NCBI RefSeq assembly: GCF_017498065.1
Contig: NZ_JAGDFX010000001.1
Coordinates: 124,001-188,000, forward strand
Direction of reading: 5' to 3'
DNA length: 64,000 nucleotides
Origin: Oceanisphaera pacifica
GTDB lineage: Bacteria > Pseudomonadota > Gammaproteobacteria > Enterobacterales > Aeromonadaceae
Position 1 is the stretch's first letter, and each line of letters begins with the position of its first letter. Below are positions 48,024 to 57,101 of this stretch, piece by piece. Under the pieces are notes generated by a model. It was not told the origin of the DNA, searched no databases, and saw only the letters and a list, made by a program, of their open reading frames with translations. A program made the translations under genes and the position numbers.

Positions 48024-49750
48024 AGCGGCGCTATTTTATCCACAATCAGTTGTAGCGACTGTTTGCCGCGCCATTCGTTGATATCCAGCTTATAAACGAG
48101 TTGCACCTTATTAATGGCCGCATTCGGCCACACACTTAGGTCAATATTAAAGGCAATGGCGTCTATTAAGGTGCGGCCTTCATCAGCACTGAGCACCAGT
48201 TTTAAGTGTTTTTCGCCCACTAAGCGCTGTTGAACCACGCGAAATTCACCATCAAATAAAGGCTCAGGAAATGACTGCCCCCAAGGACCTGCAGAGCGTA
48301 CTTGCTCGGCAATGAGTAAGGTTAGCTCTGTTGCATTTAGCTCGCCGTCGCTGACAATTTCACCAGTCAGTAATTCAGGGCTTACCCAATCTGCCACTAT
48401 GGCTTCAAATGCCTGCTTAAAGGGCGCCAGCGCCGACTTAGTTAAGGATAAGCCTGCCGCCATGGCATGGCCACCAAACTTATCAATAATGCCAGGGTGC
48501 TGGCGGTCAACTTCTTCTAGCAAGTCGCGCAAGTGCACCCCAGGAATGGAGCGCCCCGAACCTTTTAGTTCGTCGTCTCCGGCTTCGGCAAAGGCAATCA
48601 CCGGTCTGTAGTAACGTTCTTTAATTCGTGAGGCCACCAAGCCCACTACACCCTGATGCCAATCGTCTTGATGCAAGACTAAGCCGTTGGGTAGCTCACC
48701 ATCGCTAATATTTATTTTAGTTAACGTGGCCAAGGCCTCATTTTGCATGCTGGCTTCAATGGCTTTTCGCTCACGATTAAGATCATCCATCATGGCCGCA
48801 AGCTTGCGCGCTTCATCTAAGTTTTCACTTAACAAACACGCCACCCCCATCGACATATCATCCAAGCGCCCGACTGCATTAAGCCGTGGGCCCAAGGCAA
48901 AGCCTAAATCACTGGCTACTAAGCGCGACTGATTACGTTGTGAGATATCAAGCAGTGCCTGAATACCTGGGCGCACCCGTGCCGCGCGCATACGCTGCAA
49001 ACCTTGATGCACTAATACGCGGTTATTTTCGTCCAGCGCCACCACGTCTGCCACAGTCCCTAGCGCCACTAAATCTAAATACTCGCCCATATTGGGGGCG
49101 GCAATACCCAAGCGCGTAAACCAGCCATGCTCGGTTAATGCCGCACGCAGCGCCAGCAGTAAGTAAAAGGCCACGCCAACACCGGCGAGGTTTTTAGAGG
49201 GAAAGTCACAGCCATCTTGGTTGGGATTAACAATCGCTGCCGCATCGGGCACCTCAGATCCGGGCAGGTGATGATCGGTCACTATCACCTGCATACCGCG
49301 GGCATTAGCCGCGGCCACTCCACTGACACTAGAAATACCATTATCAACGGTGATCAGTAACTCGCCGCCCATGGCAGCTACCTCCTCCACCACTTGCGGA
49401 CTTAAGCCATAGCCATAATCAAAGCGGTTGGGCACCAAATATTGCACACGTTTGGCTCCCATGGCGCGCAGCCCATGCACCATAAGTGCTGAGCTAGTGG
49501 CGCCGTCGCAATCGAAGTCGCCAACAATCACGATATTACGCTGCTCATTTAAGCCTTGCTCAAGTACCTTTACCGCCTCGCTCATGCCTTTAAATTTGGG
49601 CTTAAGTAAATTTGCCGCCCCTAAGTTAAGCTGTTCGGGTTTAACCACGCCACGGCTGGCATACAAGCGTTGTATGAGTGGCGATAAATCGGCAGGTAAT
49701 TGGTGTTCGGCAATAGAGCGGCGGCGAATATTAAGGCGAGATGAAGTCAT
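48020..49750 (-). CDS. recJ: Single-stranded-DNA-specific 5'-3' exonuclease RecJ
   Basis: 576-residue DHH-superfamily nuclease acting in recombination and mismatch repair. Metal-binding motifs are IVGDFDCDGATSSALM (DHH motif I), LLITVDNGISS, IVTDHHLPG and VALGTVADVVALDENNR; the DHHA1 domain contains GSGRSIPGVHLRDLL and FGGHAMAAGLSL. The frame stays open to 49849, but the ATG at 49750 (MTSSRLNIRRRS) gives the usual RecJ length (577 in E. coli). It lies downstream of xerD, but the dsbC gene that usually sits between them is absent. Confidence 0.97.
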   Translation of the reverse strand: MTSSRLNIRRRSIAEHQLPADLSPLIQRLYASRGVVKPEQLNLGAANLLKPKFKGMSEAVKVLEQGLNEQRNIVIVGDFDCDGATSSALMVHGLRAMGAKRVQYLVPNRFDYGYGLSPQVVEEVAAMGGELLITVDNGISSVSGVAAANARGMQVIVTDHHLPGSEVPDAAAIVNPNQDGCDFPSKNLAGVGVAFYLLLALRAALTEHGWFTRLGIAAPNMGEYLDLVALGTVADVVALDENNRVLVHQGLQRMRAARVRPGIQALLDISQRNQSRLVASDLGFALGPRLNAVGRLDDMSMGVACLLSENLDEARKLAAMMDDLNRERKAIEASMQNEALATLTKINISDGELPNGLVLHQDDWHQGVVGLVASRIKERYYRPVIAFAEAGDDELKGSGRSIPGVHLRDLLEEVDRQHPGIIDKFGGHAMAAGLSLTKSALAPFKQAFEAIVADWVSPELLTGEIVSDGELNATELTLLIAEQVRSAGPWGQSFPEPLFDGEFRVVQQRLVGEKHLKLVLSADEGRTLIDAIAFNIDLSVWPNAAINKVQLVYKLDINEWRGKQSLQLIVDKIAPL

Positions 49751-50149
49751 GGCAATAGTGGTTTGATACTGGTTATATAAACAGGAGTGCAACACTAACC
49801 GCGCCGCACGTTTTTTGCAACGGTAAGCGCAGCGCCCAGCTAACAACAACCCAACCCCACTTTTGCCACGGAATCCGCTAAACCCACGGAAAAATTAAGA
49901 GGGGACAAGATCGAAAAGTGCCAAGATATTTTATTGGTAAGAGCTAAAATAAAACTTTAAACAGTCAGCTGTAAGCAATCAGCTAAGACAAACTCTAAGC
50001 ACTGTAGGTCTTAGCTTTAACTATTAAATCTCTTTCAGATCTGATCTCTATTTTTCCGTGGATTCCGCGGGTTCCGTTGCGAGAAAACCTTTAGTCTTTA
50101 ACGCTCATCTTTAGCTTGGCGCCGGGCGCTTGGTGCTCGGCGCTGTGCC
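49751..50149. repeat. Nested inverted-repeat block between recJ and xerD
   Basis: No gene. An outer pair AACGGTAAGCGCAGCGCCCA (about 49819) and AGCTTGGCGCCGGGCGCTTG (about 50114) surrounds arms GCCACGGAATCCGC (49865) and CCGTGGATTCCGCGG (50056), which surround CAGTCAGCTGTAAGCAATCA (49962) of the GCTATCAG family. dsbC is missing from this position. Confidence 0.6.
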
Positions 50150-51037
50150 CTACCCTCGCGGATGATGCTCTTCATGCAAGGCATTCAGGCGATGGGTAGC
50201 CACGTGGGTATAAATTTGGGTGGTGGATAAATCCGAGTGACCCAGTAGCATTTGTACCACTCGCAAGTCGGCACCGTGGTTAAGCAAATGGGTGGCAAAG
50301 GCGTGGCGCAAGGTGTGCGGAGATAAGTCACCACCAATACCAGCACGCTGCGCATAAAGTTTTATGCGATGCCAAAAGGTCTGTCGGGTCATTTGTCGGA
50401 CGCGACGCGACGGAAACACCACATCCGATAGCTGCTCGCCTAATAAGGCGGCCCGCGCCTCTTTTAAATAGCGATCTAACCAGTGCAATGCTTCTTCGCC
50501 CATGGGTACTAATCGCTCTTTATTACCCTTACCTACTACCCGAACTAACCCTTGGCGCAAGCTGATACTTTCCATCGACAAGCTCACTAATTCAGTGACT
50601 CGCAAGCCCGTGGCATACAGCAGTTCCAACATGGCTTTATCACGTAGCTCTATCGGATCTTCCACTTCAGGGGCGTCTAATAAATTAAGCACTTGCTGCT
50701 CACTCAAGCCTTTTGGCAAACGCGTGGGTAACTTAGGGCCGGCAATTAAAATACTAGGATCATCAGGGCGTAATTGCTCACGGTGCAAATACTGAAAAAA
50801 GCGGCGCAATACGCTCAACATGCGCGCCGTGCTGCTGGCTTTAAATCCGGAGTCAATTCGCTGAGCTAAGTAGGTTTGCAGGCTTACCCCATCAACAGAC
50901 AATAGACTTTGGCCGGAGTCATCTAACCAGCGAGAGAAATGGGTTAAATCACTGCGATAAGAGGCCAAGGTATTATCCGACAGCCCTTTTTCTAACCAGA
51001 GCGCATCAACAAATTGTTCAACTAAAGGGTAACTCAT
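50150..51037 (-). CDS. xerD: Tyrosine recombinase XerD
   Basis: 295-residue recombinase that with XerC resolves chromosome dimers at dif. Catalytic residues are all visible: Arg in ATGLRVTELVSL, Lys in VVGKGNKERLVP, His/Arg in SPHTLRHAFATHLL, His in LLGHSDLSTTQIYTH and the nucleophile Tyr in that last motif. The N-terminal SAM-like domain has NTLASYRSDL. Divergent from fldB, as in E. coli. Confidence 0.97.
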   Translation of the reverse strand: MSYPLVEQFVDALWLEKGLSDNTLASYRSDLTHFSRWLDDSGQSLLSVDGVSLQTYLAQRIDSGFKASSTARMLSVLRRFFQYLHREQLRPDDPSILIAGPKLPTRLPKGLSEQQVLNLLDAPEVEDPIELRDKAMLELLYATGLRVTELVSLSMESISLRQGLVRVVGKGNKERLVPMGEEALHWLDRYLKEARAALLGEQLSDVVFPSRRVRQMTRQTFWHRIKLYAQRAGIGGDLSPHTLRHAFATHLLNHGADLRVVQMLLGHSDLSTTQIYTHVATHRLNALHEEHHPRG

Positions 51038-51111
51038 TGGGTGTCAGACTCCGCTCATAGAAAAGCTTCTGTTATCATAGCGCTATTAGCACATAGCCAT
51101 CATGGGGTTTT

Positions 51112-51627
51112 ATGAATATCGGTTTATTTTACGGTTCAACCACCTGCTACACAGAAATAGCCGCCGAAAAAATAGGCGAGCAACTGGGTGCAGATTTGGT
51201 TGATTTGCATAATATCAAGGATGTGCCCCTAGCGCGCGCCCAAGACTACCCCATTATTGTGTTTGGTATTTCTACATGGGACTTTGGCGAGCTACAAGAA
51301 GACTGGGAGTCCCATTGGAACGACATAGACACCTTAGATCTTAGCGGTCATGTGGTGGCGCTGTTTGGCATGGGTGATCAATTGGGCTATGGCGAGTGGT
51401 TTCAAGACGCGCTGGGCCTATTGCACGATAAGGTGATTGCCCAAGGCGCCACTGTGGTGGGTTATTGGCCAAATAAAGGCTATGAATTTGAAGCCTCTAA
51501 AGCGCTCACACCCGATGGTGAGTATTTTGTGGGTTTATCCTTAGATGAAGCCAACCAGTACGACGACACAGACCCGCGCATTGAAACTTGGGTAGCACAA
51601 ATTTTAGAGGAAATCTCAACAATCTAG
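51112..51627 (+). CDS. fldB: Flavodoxin FldB
   Basis: 171-residue long-chain flavodoxin with the FMN phosphate loop [13 protein letters not shown] and isoalloxazine loops [14 protein letters not shown] and [17 protein letters not shown]. FldB is a stress-induced electron carrier. Position next to xerD supports FldB rather than FldA. Confidence 0.95.
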   Translation: MNIGLFYGSTTCYTEIAAEKIGEQLGADLVDLHNIKDVPLARAQDYPIIVFGISTWDFGELQEDWESHWNDIDTLDLSGHVVALFGMGDQLGYGEWFQDALGLLHDKVIAQGATVVGYWPNKGYEFEASKALTPDGEYFVGLSLDEANQYDDTDPRIETWVAQILEEISTI

Positions 51628-52110
51628 CTCGCTGCGCGAGAGTGTTGAATTCTTAATGCTTAATGTTGAATGAAAAGCCCGAGCGGCCCCCTTTGGTCAT
51701 TGCGAGGAGTGCAACGACGCGGCAATCCATTTAACAGACAGTAATAAGCTTGAAGCTAGAAGCCGGAAGTAAAACCAAAAATAAAAATGCCTCAGTGTTT
51801 TTGTTTAGCTTACCGCTTCCAGCTCTGAGCTTCCGGTTTTCTATACGCTTTACGCTGAGCGCCTGACTAAAAAACAAAACCGCAGTTTTTCTTTACGTAA
51901 AGCGGTCAGCGTTAGATGTCAGCCCTTCTTTTAAAATGGATTGCCGCGCTACGCTCGCAAAGACGAAATAAGGGCGCATAACAATGTAGTGCAAAGCCTT
52001 GACGTCCAACAGGATATTTACAAAAGATAAAACCAAATATACCTTTGCCGTAGGCTCACCAAAGATACGGCAAGGCGGGGTTTTGTTATTCAACATTAAA
52101 AATTAAGCAT
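51628..52110. repeat. Large block of nested inverted repeats between fldB and brnQ
   Basis: 483 bp without a gene. From outside in: CTTAATGCTTAATGTTGAAT (51653) with ATTCAACATTAAAAATTAAG (52088); TCATTGCGAGGAGTGCAACG (51697) with TGGATTGCCGCGCTACGCTC (51937); AGCTTGAAGCTAGAAGCCGG (51748) with CCGCTTCCAGCTCTGAGCTT (51813). All are members of element families found elsewhere in the window. Confidence 0.75.
52042..52075 (-). terminator. Hairpin downstream of brnQ
   Basis: CCTTTGCCGTA ... TACGGCAAGG inverted repeat about 35 bp past the brnQ stop. On the minus strand it is followed by a short T-rich stretch (TATTTGGTTTTATC), so termination may be weak. Confidence 0.55.
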
Positions 52111-53415
52111 TTAACATTGCACTTCTTGCTTGCGTGTTGGTATGGCCAAGCCAAGGGCGGTGGCTATGGCAGTGGGAATAACCCACGCCATGCCGATGTC
52201 AAACATCGGCAGCCAAGATACTAGGCTCATGTTTAATCCCACCGCATGCAAGCCATCCAAAATACCAAACACTAGCGCCACCGACATAATTAACCGATAC
52301 GCCAACACAGGTGCGCGCATTAACGGGCGTAAATAAGTGGCCAATACCAAGGCCACCGCAACCGGATAACAGGTAACTAATACCGGCACAGAGACCGAAA
52401 TTAACGTATCTAACCCCACATTAGCCACCAACATGCAGGCCAATGCATTAATGATCACCCAAATGCGATAACTTAACTGATGGGTTAAACGATAAAAATA
52501 ATCCGCACAGGCCGACACCAAGCCAACGGCTGTGGTTAAACAGGCCAAAGAAACAATGGCCGCTAAAATCCATAACCCTGCAGGGCCAAAGAGCGACAGC
52601 ACATAGGCACTGATAATTTCAGCGCCAGTGGTCGCCGAGTCTGCCACCCCTAAGCTGGTGCCCCCTAAAATAAATAACGAAATATAAACAAAGCCTAAAC
52701 CCACGGCGGCAATCAGCGCGGCTATCATCAAGTAACGAGATTGAGCACGGCCATCGGTTACGCCTTTATCACGCAGTACATCTAAGATAAACATCCCAAA
52801 GATCAGCGCAGCAAAGGTGTCCATGGTGTTATAACCTTCGATAAAACCTTTGACGAAGGGAGCCGTTAAGTAAACCTCAGACACCGGAGGCTGAGTGCCT
52901 TGAGGGCTAATAAACACCGCTAACGCCAAGCCGATTAATAACAGCAATAAAATGGGCGTTAATACTTTACCCACGGCATCAAGTAATCGCCCTTGGTTGA
53001 GCGATAACAAGAGCACCAAGCCAAAAAAGCCAATGGTGTACAAGGTTAATGTATATTGATCTGGATGGGACAGAAACGGCTTTAAGCTCATTTCATAGGC
53101 CACTAATCCGGTACGCGGTGCGGCAAAAGCGGGGCCAATAATAATAAAAATGGCCGTGGCCATCACGGTAACAACCACCGGCGGCAAATAGCGGCCCATG
53201 GTGGGCAGGCCACCGCCAGCCAGTGCCGCGGCCACGAGCGTAACCAGCGGCAAACCAACGCCCGTTAGCAAAAAGCCTGCCATGGCGCTGGTTAAATGCT
53301 CACCCGCTAAAAAGCCGGTCATGGGCGGAAAAATAATATTTCCGGCACCCAAAAAGAACGCAAAGGTCATAAAACCTAAGCCTAAAATATCAAAGGTAGA
53401 TAGAGACTTGTTCAC
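52111..53415 (-). CDS. brnQ: Branched-chain amino acid:cation symporter (LIV-II type)
   Basis: 434-residue inner-membrane transporter with about 12 helices. Family signatures are GFMTFAFFLGAGNIIFPPMTG at the N-terminus and NTMDTFAALIFGMFILD in the middle. It imports Leu, Ile and Val with Na+ or H+. It starts with GTG, preceded by GAGGA. A perfect 20-bp palindrome lies 20 bp upstream. Confidence 0.95.
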   Translation of the reverse strand: MNKSLSTFDILGLGFMTFAFFLGAGNIIFPPMTGFLAGEHLTSAMAGFLLTGVGLPLVTLVAAALAGGGLPTMGRYLPPVVVTVMATAIFIIIGPAFAAPRTGLVAYEMSLKPFLSHPDQYTLTLYTIGFFGLVLLLSLNQGRLLDAVGKVLTPILLLLLIGLALAVFISPQGTQPPVSEVYLTAPFVKGFIEGYNTMDTFAALIFGMFILDVLRDKGVTDGRAQSRYLMIAALIAAVGLGFVYISLFILGGTSLGVADSATTGAEIISAYVLSLFGPAGLWILAAIVSLACLTTAVGLVSACADYFYRLTHQLSYRIWVIINALACMLVANVGLDTLISVSVPVLVTCYPVAVALVLATYLRPLMRAPVLAYRLIMSVALVFGILDGLHAVGLNMSLVSWLPMFDIGMAWVIPTAIATALGLAIPTRKQEVQC

Positions 53416-53434
53416 AGGGGTCCTCAGTGCGGGC

Positions 53435-53454
53435 AGCCCACATTAATGTGGGCT
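53435..53454. promoter_or_regulatory. Perfect palindrome upstream of brnQ
   Basis: AGCCCACATTAATGTGGGCT is a perfect 20-bp palindrome about 20 bp from the brnQ start codon, in the presumed leader or promoter. It has no T-run. It could be an operator or a leader hairpin. Confidence 0.6.
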
Positions 53455-53578
53455 TCGCTTAAACAACGATCAAGATGGGACGACTTACCACCAGATACCT
53501 ATCGTATAATGCGAGTTTCTAACGGCCGCCGAGCAAGCTAGTAGCATAATGATGTGAAAAGCAGATTCAAGACAAAAT

Positions 53579-54283
53579 TTACATCTTCAGATAGAAAGGC
53601 GATACCAGAGACACATACGACTCACTATATGTGCCATCATGCCTATGAATAACCAAGTAATCATCTTCAAGCGCACGGTTCACAACACTAAAATGTAATA
53701 AAAAGCGCCCTGCTGGCTTCCCCTCTTTGGTAAACACGGCGCACTTTTTTACCAAATGCAGCTCCTGTTCAACCGCCTGGGCAAGAGCCTCGGTTAGCGC
53801 CTGGTGGGGTAACACCAGTATTAAACTGCCGGTATCGGTTAATAACCGTCGACTATGGCTAAATAATGCCGCCAAGCTAAGGCTTGCTCGATGGCGAGCT
53901 TGGCCGCGGGCTGCATCAATAAACGCTTGCCCGTGTTCAAAATACGGCGGGTTACTCACTATAAGGTCGAAAGCACTCGCCACATATTGCTGCAAAGCGC
54001 CTTGCACAACATTCACTTGATGAGCCCAAGGCGAGGACTGAGCATTACTGGCCGCCTGTTTGGCGGCCGCAGGGTCTAGCTCTAACCCCGTTATCTGTGC
54101 GTTATCAGCGCGTTGCGCCAGCATTAAGGCAATTAACCCCGAGCCAGTGCCTATGTCTAAAATACGCTTTGCACCCTGAATATTGGCCCATGCCCCCAGC
54201 AAAATACCATCTGTGCCCACTTTCATGGCACAGCAGTCATGATTGATATGAAACTGCTTAAATGTAAAACCACGGCTACTCAT
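53579..54283 (-). CDS. trmN: tRNA1(Val) (adenine37-N6)-methyltransferase
   Basis: 234-residue SAM-dependent methyltransferase (YfiC/TrmN6). The SAM motif is ILDIGTGSGLIALMLAQR; the N6-adenine catalytic motif is VSNPPYFEHGQ. The N-terminus FKQFHINHDCCAMKVGTDG is characteristic of YfiC. Divergent from srmB, as in E. coli. Confidence 0.94.
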   Translation of the reverse strand: MSSRGFTFKQFHINHDCCAMKVGTDGILLGAWANIQGAKRILDIGTGSGLIALMLAQRADNAQITGLELDPAAAKQAASNAQSSPWAHQVNVVQGALQQYVASAFDLIVSNPPYFEHGQAFIDAARGQARHRASLSLAALFSHSRRLLTDTGSLILVLPHQALTEALAQAVEQELHLVKKCAVFTKEGKPAGRFLLHFSVVNRALEDDYLVIHRHDGTYSESYVSLVSPFYLKM

Positions 54284-54354
54284 CTTGATCCTGTCAGGTT
54301 TTTTGATTCTAATTCCCCTATAATACCTGCCTTTTAGACTGACCGAGACCGATC

Positions 54355-55698
54355 ATGAGCAGTATGACCTTCGAGCAACTGGAGCTGGACCCTACTTTAG
54401 TCCGCGCACTCACTGAAATGGGCTATGCAAAGCCGACCACCATTCAGAGCCAAGTGATTCCCGAAGCCATGAGCGGCCGGGATATTTTGGCCTCTGCCCC
54501 CACAGGGACAGGCAAAACAGCGGCATTTTTATTGCCCATTAGCCAACACTTGTTGGACTTTCCCCGCCGCCAAGCCGGCCCTGCGCGTATTTTAATATTA
54601 ACGCCCACCCGTGAGTTGGCGATACAAATTGGTGACGATGCCAAACGCATACTTAAGCACACCCCATTGCGGGTTGAAGTAATCACCGGTGGCGTACACG
54701 AAAGTCAGCACTTACCAGCATTAACCAAAACCACCGATATTGTGGTCGCTACCCCTGGGCGCTTATTGCAGTATATTGATGAAGAAAGTTTTGATTGCCG
54801 TGATATTGAAATGCTGGTGCTAGATGAAGCCGATCGCATGCTAGATATGGGCTTTATTCAAGACGTAGACCGCATTGCAGCGGAAGCGCGCTGGCGCCGC
54901 CAAACACTGCTGTTTTCGGCCACATTAGAAGGCAAAGGCTTAACCAGCTTTGCCGCCGACCTACTTAAAGCCCCAGTCGAGCTGAGTGCTGAGCCACCGC
55001 GCAGTGAGCGTAAAAAGATTAATCAATGGGTGCACATGGCAGACGATCCTGAGCATAAGTTTGCCCTGCTCACCCATTTATTACGCCAACCAGAGGTCAC
55101 GCGCAGCATTATCTTCGTTAAAACCCGTGATCGCTTAATGGAGCTTGCCAGCCGTTTACAGCAAGAAGGCTTACATAACGCTTGGTTACGCGGCGAAATG
55201 GAGCAAGAAAAACGCGTTGAAGCCTTAGGTCGCTTTCGTATTGGCCGCGTGAATATCTTGGTGGCCACCGATGTGGCGTCGCGTGGTATCGACTTACCCC
55301 AAGTTAGCCATGTCATTAACTACGACTTGCCGCGCACCGCCGATGTATATGTGCACCGTATTGGCCGCACCGGCCGCGCAGGCGAAAAAGGCACCGCTAT
55401 TAGCTTGGTTGAAGCCCATGATATGCCGCTGCTGGTAAAAATAGAAAAATACACCGAAGAGCCGCTTAAGCGTCGCTTTATTGATGGGTTAAGACCCATG
55501 CATAAAGAAGCCAAAGTAAGCTCGCGTAAGAAAAAAGAGACGGGCCGTAAGTTGAAGAAAAAGACTGAGCCGTTTAAAAAAGAGAAAGTACGCGCGCGCG
55601 ATACCAAAGCTAAGGGTAAGCCTAAGTGGGCAATCGCTAAAGCAGAAGCGGCGGCGAATCCCAGCAAGGCGAAAAAGTCTAAGCCCAAAGCACAGTAG
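54355..55698 (+). CDS. srmB: ATP-dependent RNA helicase SrmB
   Basis: 447-residue DEAD-box helicase involved in 50S ribosome assembly. Q motif (FEQLELDPTLVRALTEMGY), Walker A ASAPTGTGKT, DEAD box LVLDEADRMLDMGF, SAT motif LFSATLE, and motif VI YVHRIGRTGRAG are intact. The C-terminal tail (about 375-447) is very basic (KKKETGRKLKKKTEPFKKEK), an RNA-binding extension. N-terminal sequence resembles E. coli SrmB closely. Confidence 0.95.
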   Translation: MSSMTFEQLELDPTLVRALTEMGYAKPTTIQSQVIPEAMSGRDILASAPTGTGKTAAFLLPISQHLLDFPRRQAGPARILILTPTRELAIQIGDDAKRILKHTPLRVEVITGGVHESQHLPALTKTTDIVVATPGRLLQYIDEESFDCRDIEMLVLDEADRMLDMGFIQDVDRIAAEARWRRQTLLFSATLEGKGLTSFAADLLKAPVELSAEPPRSERKKINQWVHMADDPEHKFALLTHLLRQPEVTRSIIFVKTRDRLMELASRLQQEGLHNAWLRGEMEQEKRVEALGRFRIGRVNILVATDVASRGIDLPQVSHVINYDLPRTADVYVHRIGRTGRAGEKGTAISLVEAHDMPLLVKIEKYTEEPLKRRFIDGLRPMHKEAKVSSRKKKETGRKLKKKTEPFKKEKVRARDTKAKGKPKWAIAKAEAAANPSKAKKSKPKAQ

Positions 55699-55795
55699 TT
55701 TAGTCACAAGCGCCGTCAAATATCAGCGCCAGCCTGAGTCATATTGACTACACTTAATGTTATGTAAGCTTAGTTTTACAATCATTGGTGGCGTT

Positions 55796-55960
55796 ATGTT
55801 ACTTAAATATTACTCAGGCATGGAGCGGCGGCAACGACAAAGGCGGCAGATTTTAGATAGACGAGATTTATTACGCTGGCCGCCCGACGAGCAAGACCGC
55901 CGCATACTCGCCCATGGACGACGCAAAATAGATAATGCGAAAAGCATGTGGGATCAGTAA
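55796..55960 (+). CDS. Small basic protein, hypothetical
   Basis: 54-residue, strongly Arg-rich protein (MERRQRQRRQILDRRDLLRW ... QDRRILAHGRRKIDNA). The ATG at 55796 has GGTGG four bases upstream and is preferred over the open frame reaching 55757. No signal or membrane segment. Family not recognised; may bind RNA or be a conserved small protein of this lineage. Confidence 0.5.
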   Translation: MLLKYYSGMERRQRQRRQILDRRDLLRWPPDEQDRRILAHGRRKIDNAKSMWDQ

Positions 55961-55980
55961 CGTTTTTCGCCTTCAGTCAT

Positions 55981-56213
55981 AAAAAAAACCGGCCTATTAA
56001 GACCGGTCAAAAGTGTGAAGAAAGAGAGAGTCTTCAAATTCAGTAAGCACACTGATTAAGAGCATAGCCGGGCCGAAAGGTTCCGGCTTTTTTTGTTTTT
56101 ATTGCATAACCATGAAAGTGACCGCAGCCCAGGTATAAAAAAACCGGCCCATTAGGACCGGTCAAAAGAGGAAGAAGAGAGAGTCTTCAAATTCAGTAAG
56201 CACATAAGTAGGA
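55981..56213. repeat. Two tandem copies of a 155-bp-period unit with terminator hairpins
   Basis: Copy 1 (from 55986) and copy 2 (from 56141) share about 65 bp: ACCGGCC-YATTARG-ACCGGT hairpin, a GA-rich stretch and GAGTCTTCAAATTCAGTAAG. Read on the minus strand the hairpin is followed by a T-run in both copies (55981-55988 and 56137-56143), so each unit ends like a small RNA or acts as a terminator for yaaA. On the plus strand copy 1 also ends in a terminator (56066-56094). Confidence 0.7.
56066..56094 (+). terminator. Plus-strand terminator downstream of the small basic protein gene
   Basis: AGCCGG / CCGGCT hairpin followed by seven T, about 105 bp after the stop at 55960. Confidence 0.75.
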
Positions 56214-56270
56214 GTACAACAAAGCCGTAAGGTTCATACTTTTTTGCTTTTTTTAATCGCGGCCAAAACG

Positions 56271-57044
56271 CTATTGCTCTTCGCGCTTAAACACCAGCTC
56301 AGTCGCACTCGACTCCGCTTCAACAAAGTAATAGCCCGCAGTATCAAAGTCGGTCAGCTGACTCACCTCTGTAAGTTGATGCTGAATAATATAACGGGCC
56401 ATCATGCCTCTAGCCTTTTTGGCATAGAAGCTAATCACCTTATATTGACCATTCTTACAATCTTTAAAGATAGGGGTAATAATTTGCCCCTCGAGCCGCT
56501 TGGGCAGTACTGCCTTAAAGTACTCATTAGAAGCGAGGTTGATCAACACATTATCGCCCTGTGCCGCTAACGCAGCATTGAGCTTATCGGTAATAATATT
56601 TCCCCAGAAGGCATACAAGTCTTTGCCACGCTCATTCTCAAGCTTGGTACCCATTTCTAGGCGGTAAGGCTGCATTAAATCGAGCGGGCGCAATAACCCA
56701 TATAATCCCGACAGCATACGAAAATGATCTTGAGCAAAGGCAAAATCGTCTTGGGTTAAGGTCTCGGCATCTAGCCCTGTATACACATCGCCCTTAAACG
56801 CTAATAAGGCTTGCTTGGCATTCTCTGGAGTAAAGTTAGGCTGCCAGTCGGCAAAACGAGCGGCATTTAACCCTGCCAACTTATCGCTAATTTTCATCAG
56901 CTTACCAATATCTGCCGGGCTAAGCGCTCGCGCTCGCTCAATCAGTAATGCCGCTTCGCTTAATAGCTCAGGCTGTGTGTAATCACTCACCACAGGCGGT
57001 GTATCGTAATCGAGCGTTTTAGCAGGTGAGACAACAATTAGCAT
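56271..57044 (-). CDS. yaaA: Peroxide stress protein YaaA
   Basis: 257-residue protein of the DUF328/UPF0246 family with the characteristic N-terminus [16 protein letters not shown] and conserved segments [28 protein letters not shown] and the C-terminal [16 protein letters not shown]. YaaA limits free iron and DNA damage under H2O2 stress; it binds DNA through a HhH-like motif. No OxyR site could be recognised. Confidence 0.95.
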   Translation of the reverse strand: MLIVVSPAKTLDYDTPPVVSDYTQPELLSEAALLIERARALSPADIGKLMKISDKLAGLNAARFADWQPNFTPENAKQALLAFKGDVYTGLDAETLTQDDFAFAQDHFRMLSGLYGLLRPLDLMQPYRLEMGTKLENERGKDLYAFWGNIITDKLNAALAAQGDNVLINLASNEYFKAVLPKRLEGQIITPIFKDCKNGQYKVISFYAKKARGMMARYIIQHQLTEVSQLTDFDTAGYYFVEAESSATELVFKREEQ

Positions 57045-57101
57045 GCATTACCTCTACATTGTTATAAAAAAGCGCTTAGTGTTTAAAGATAAGCCCTTGG
57101 G

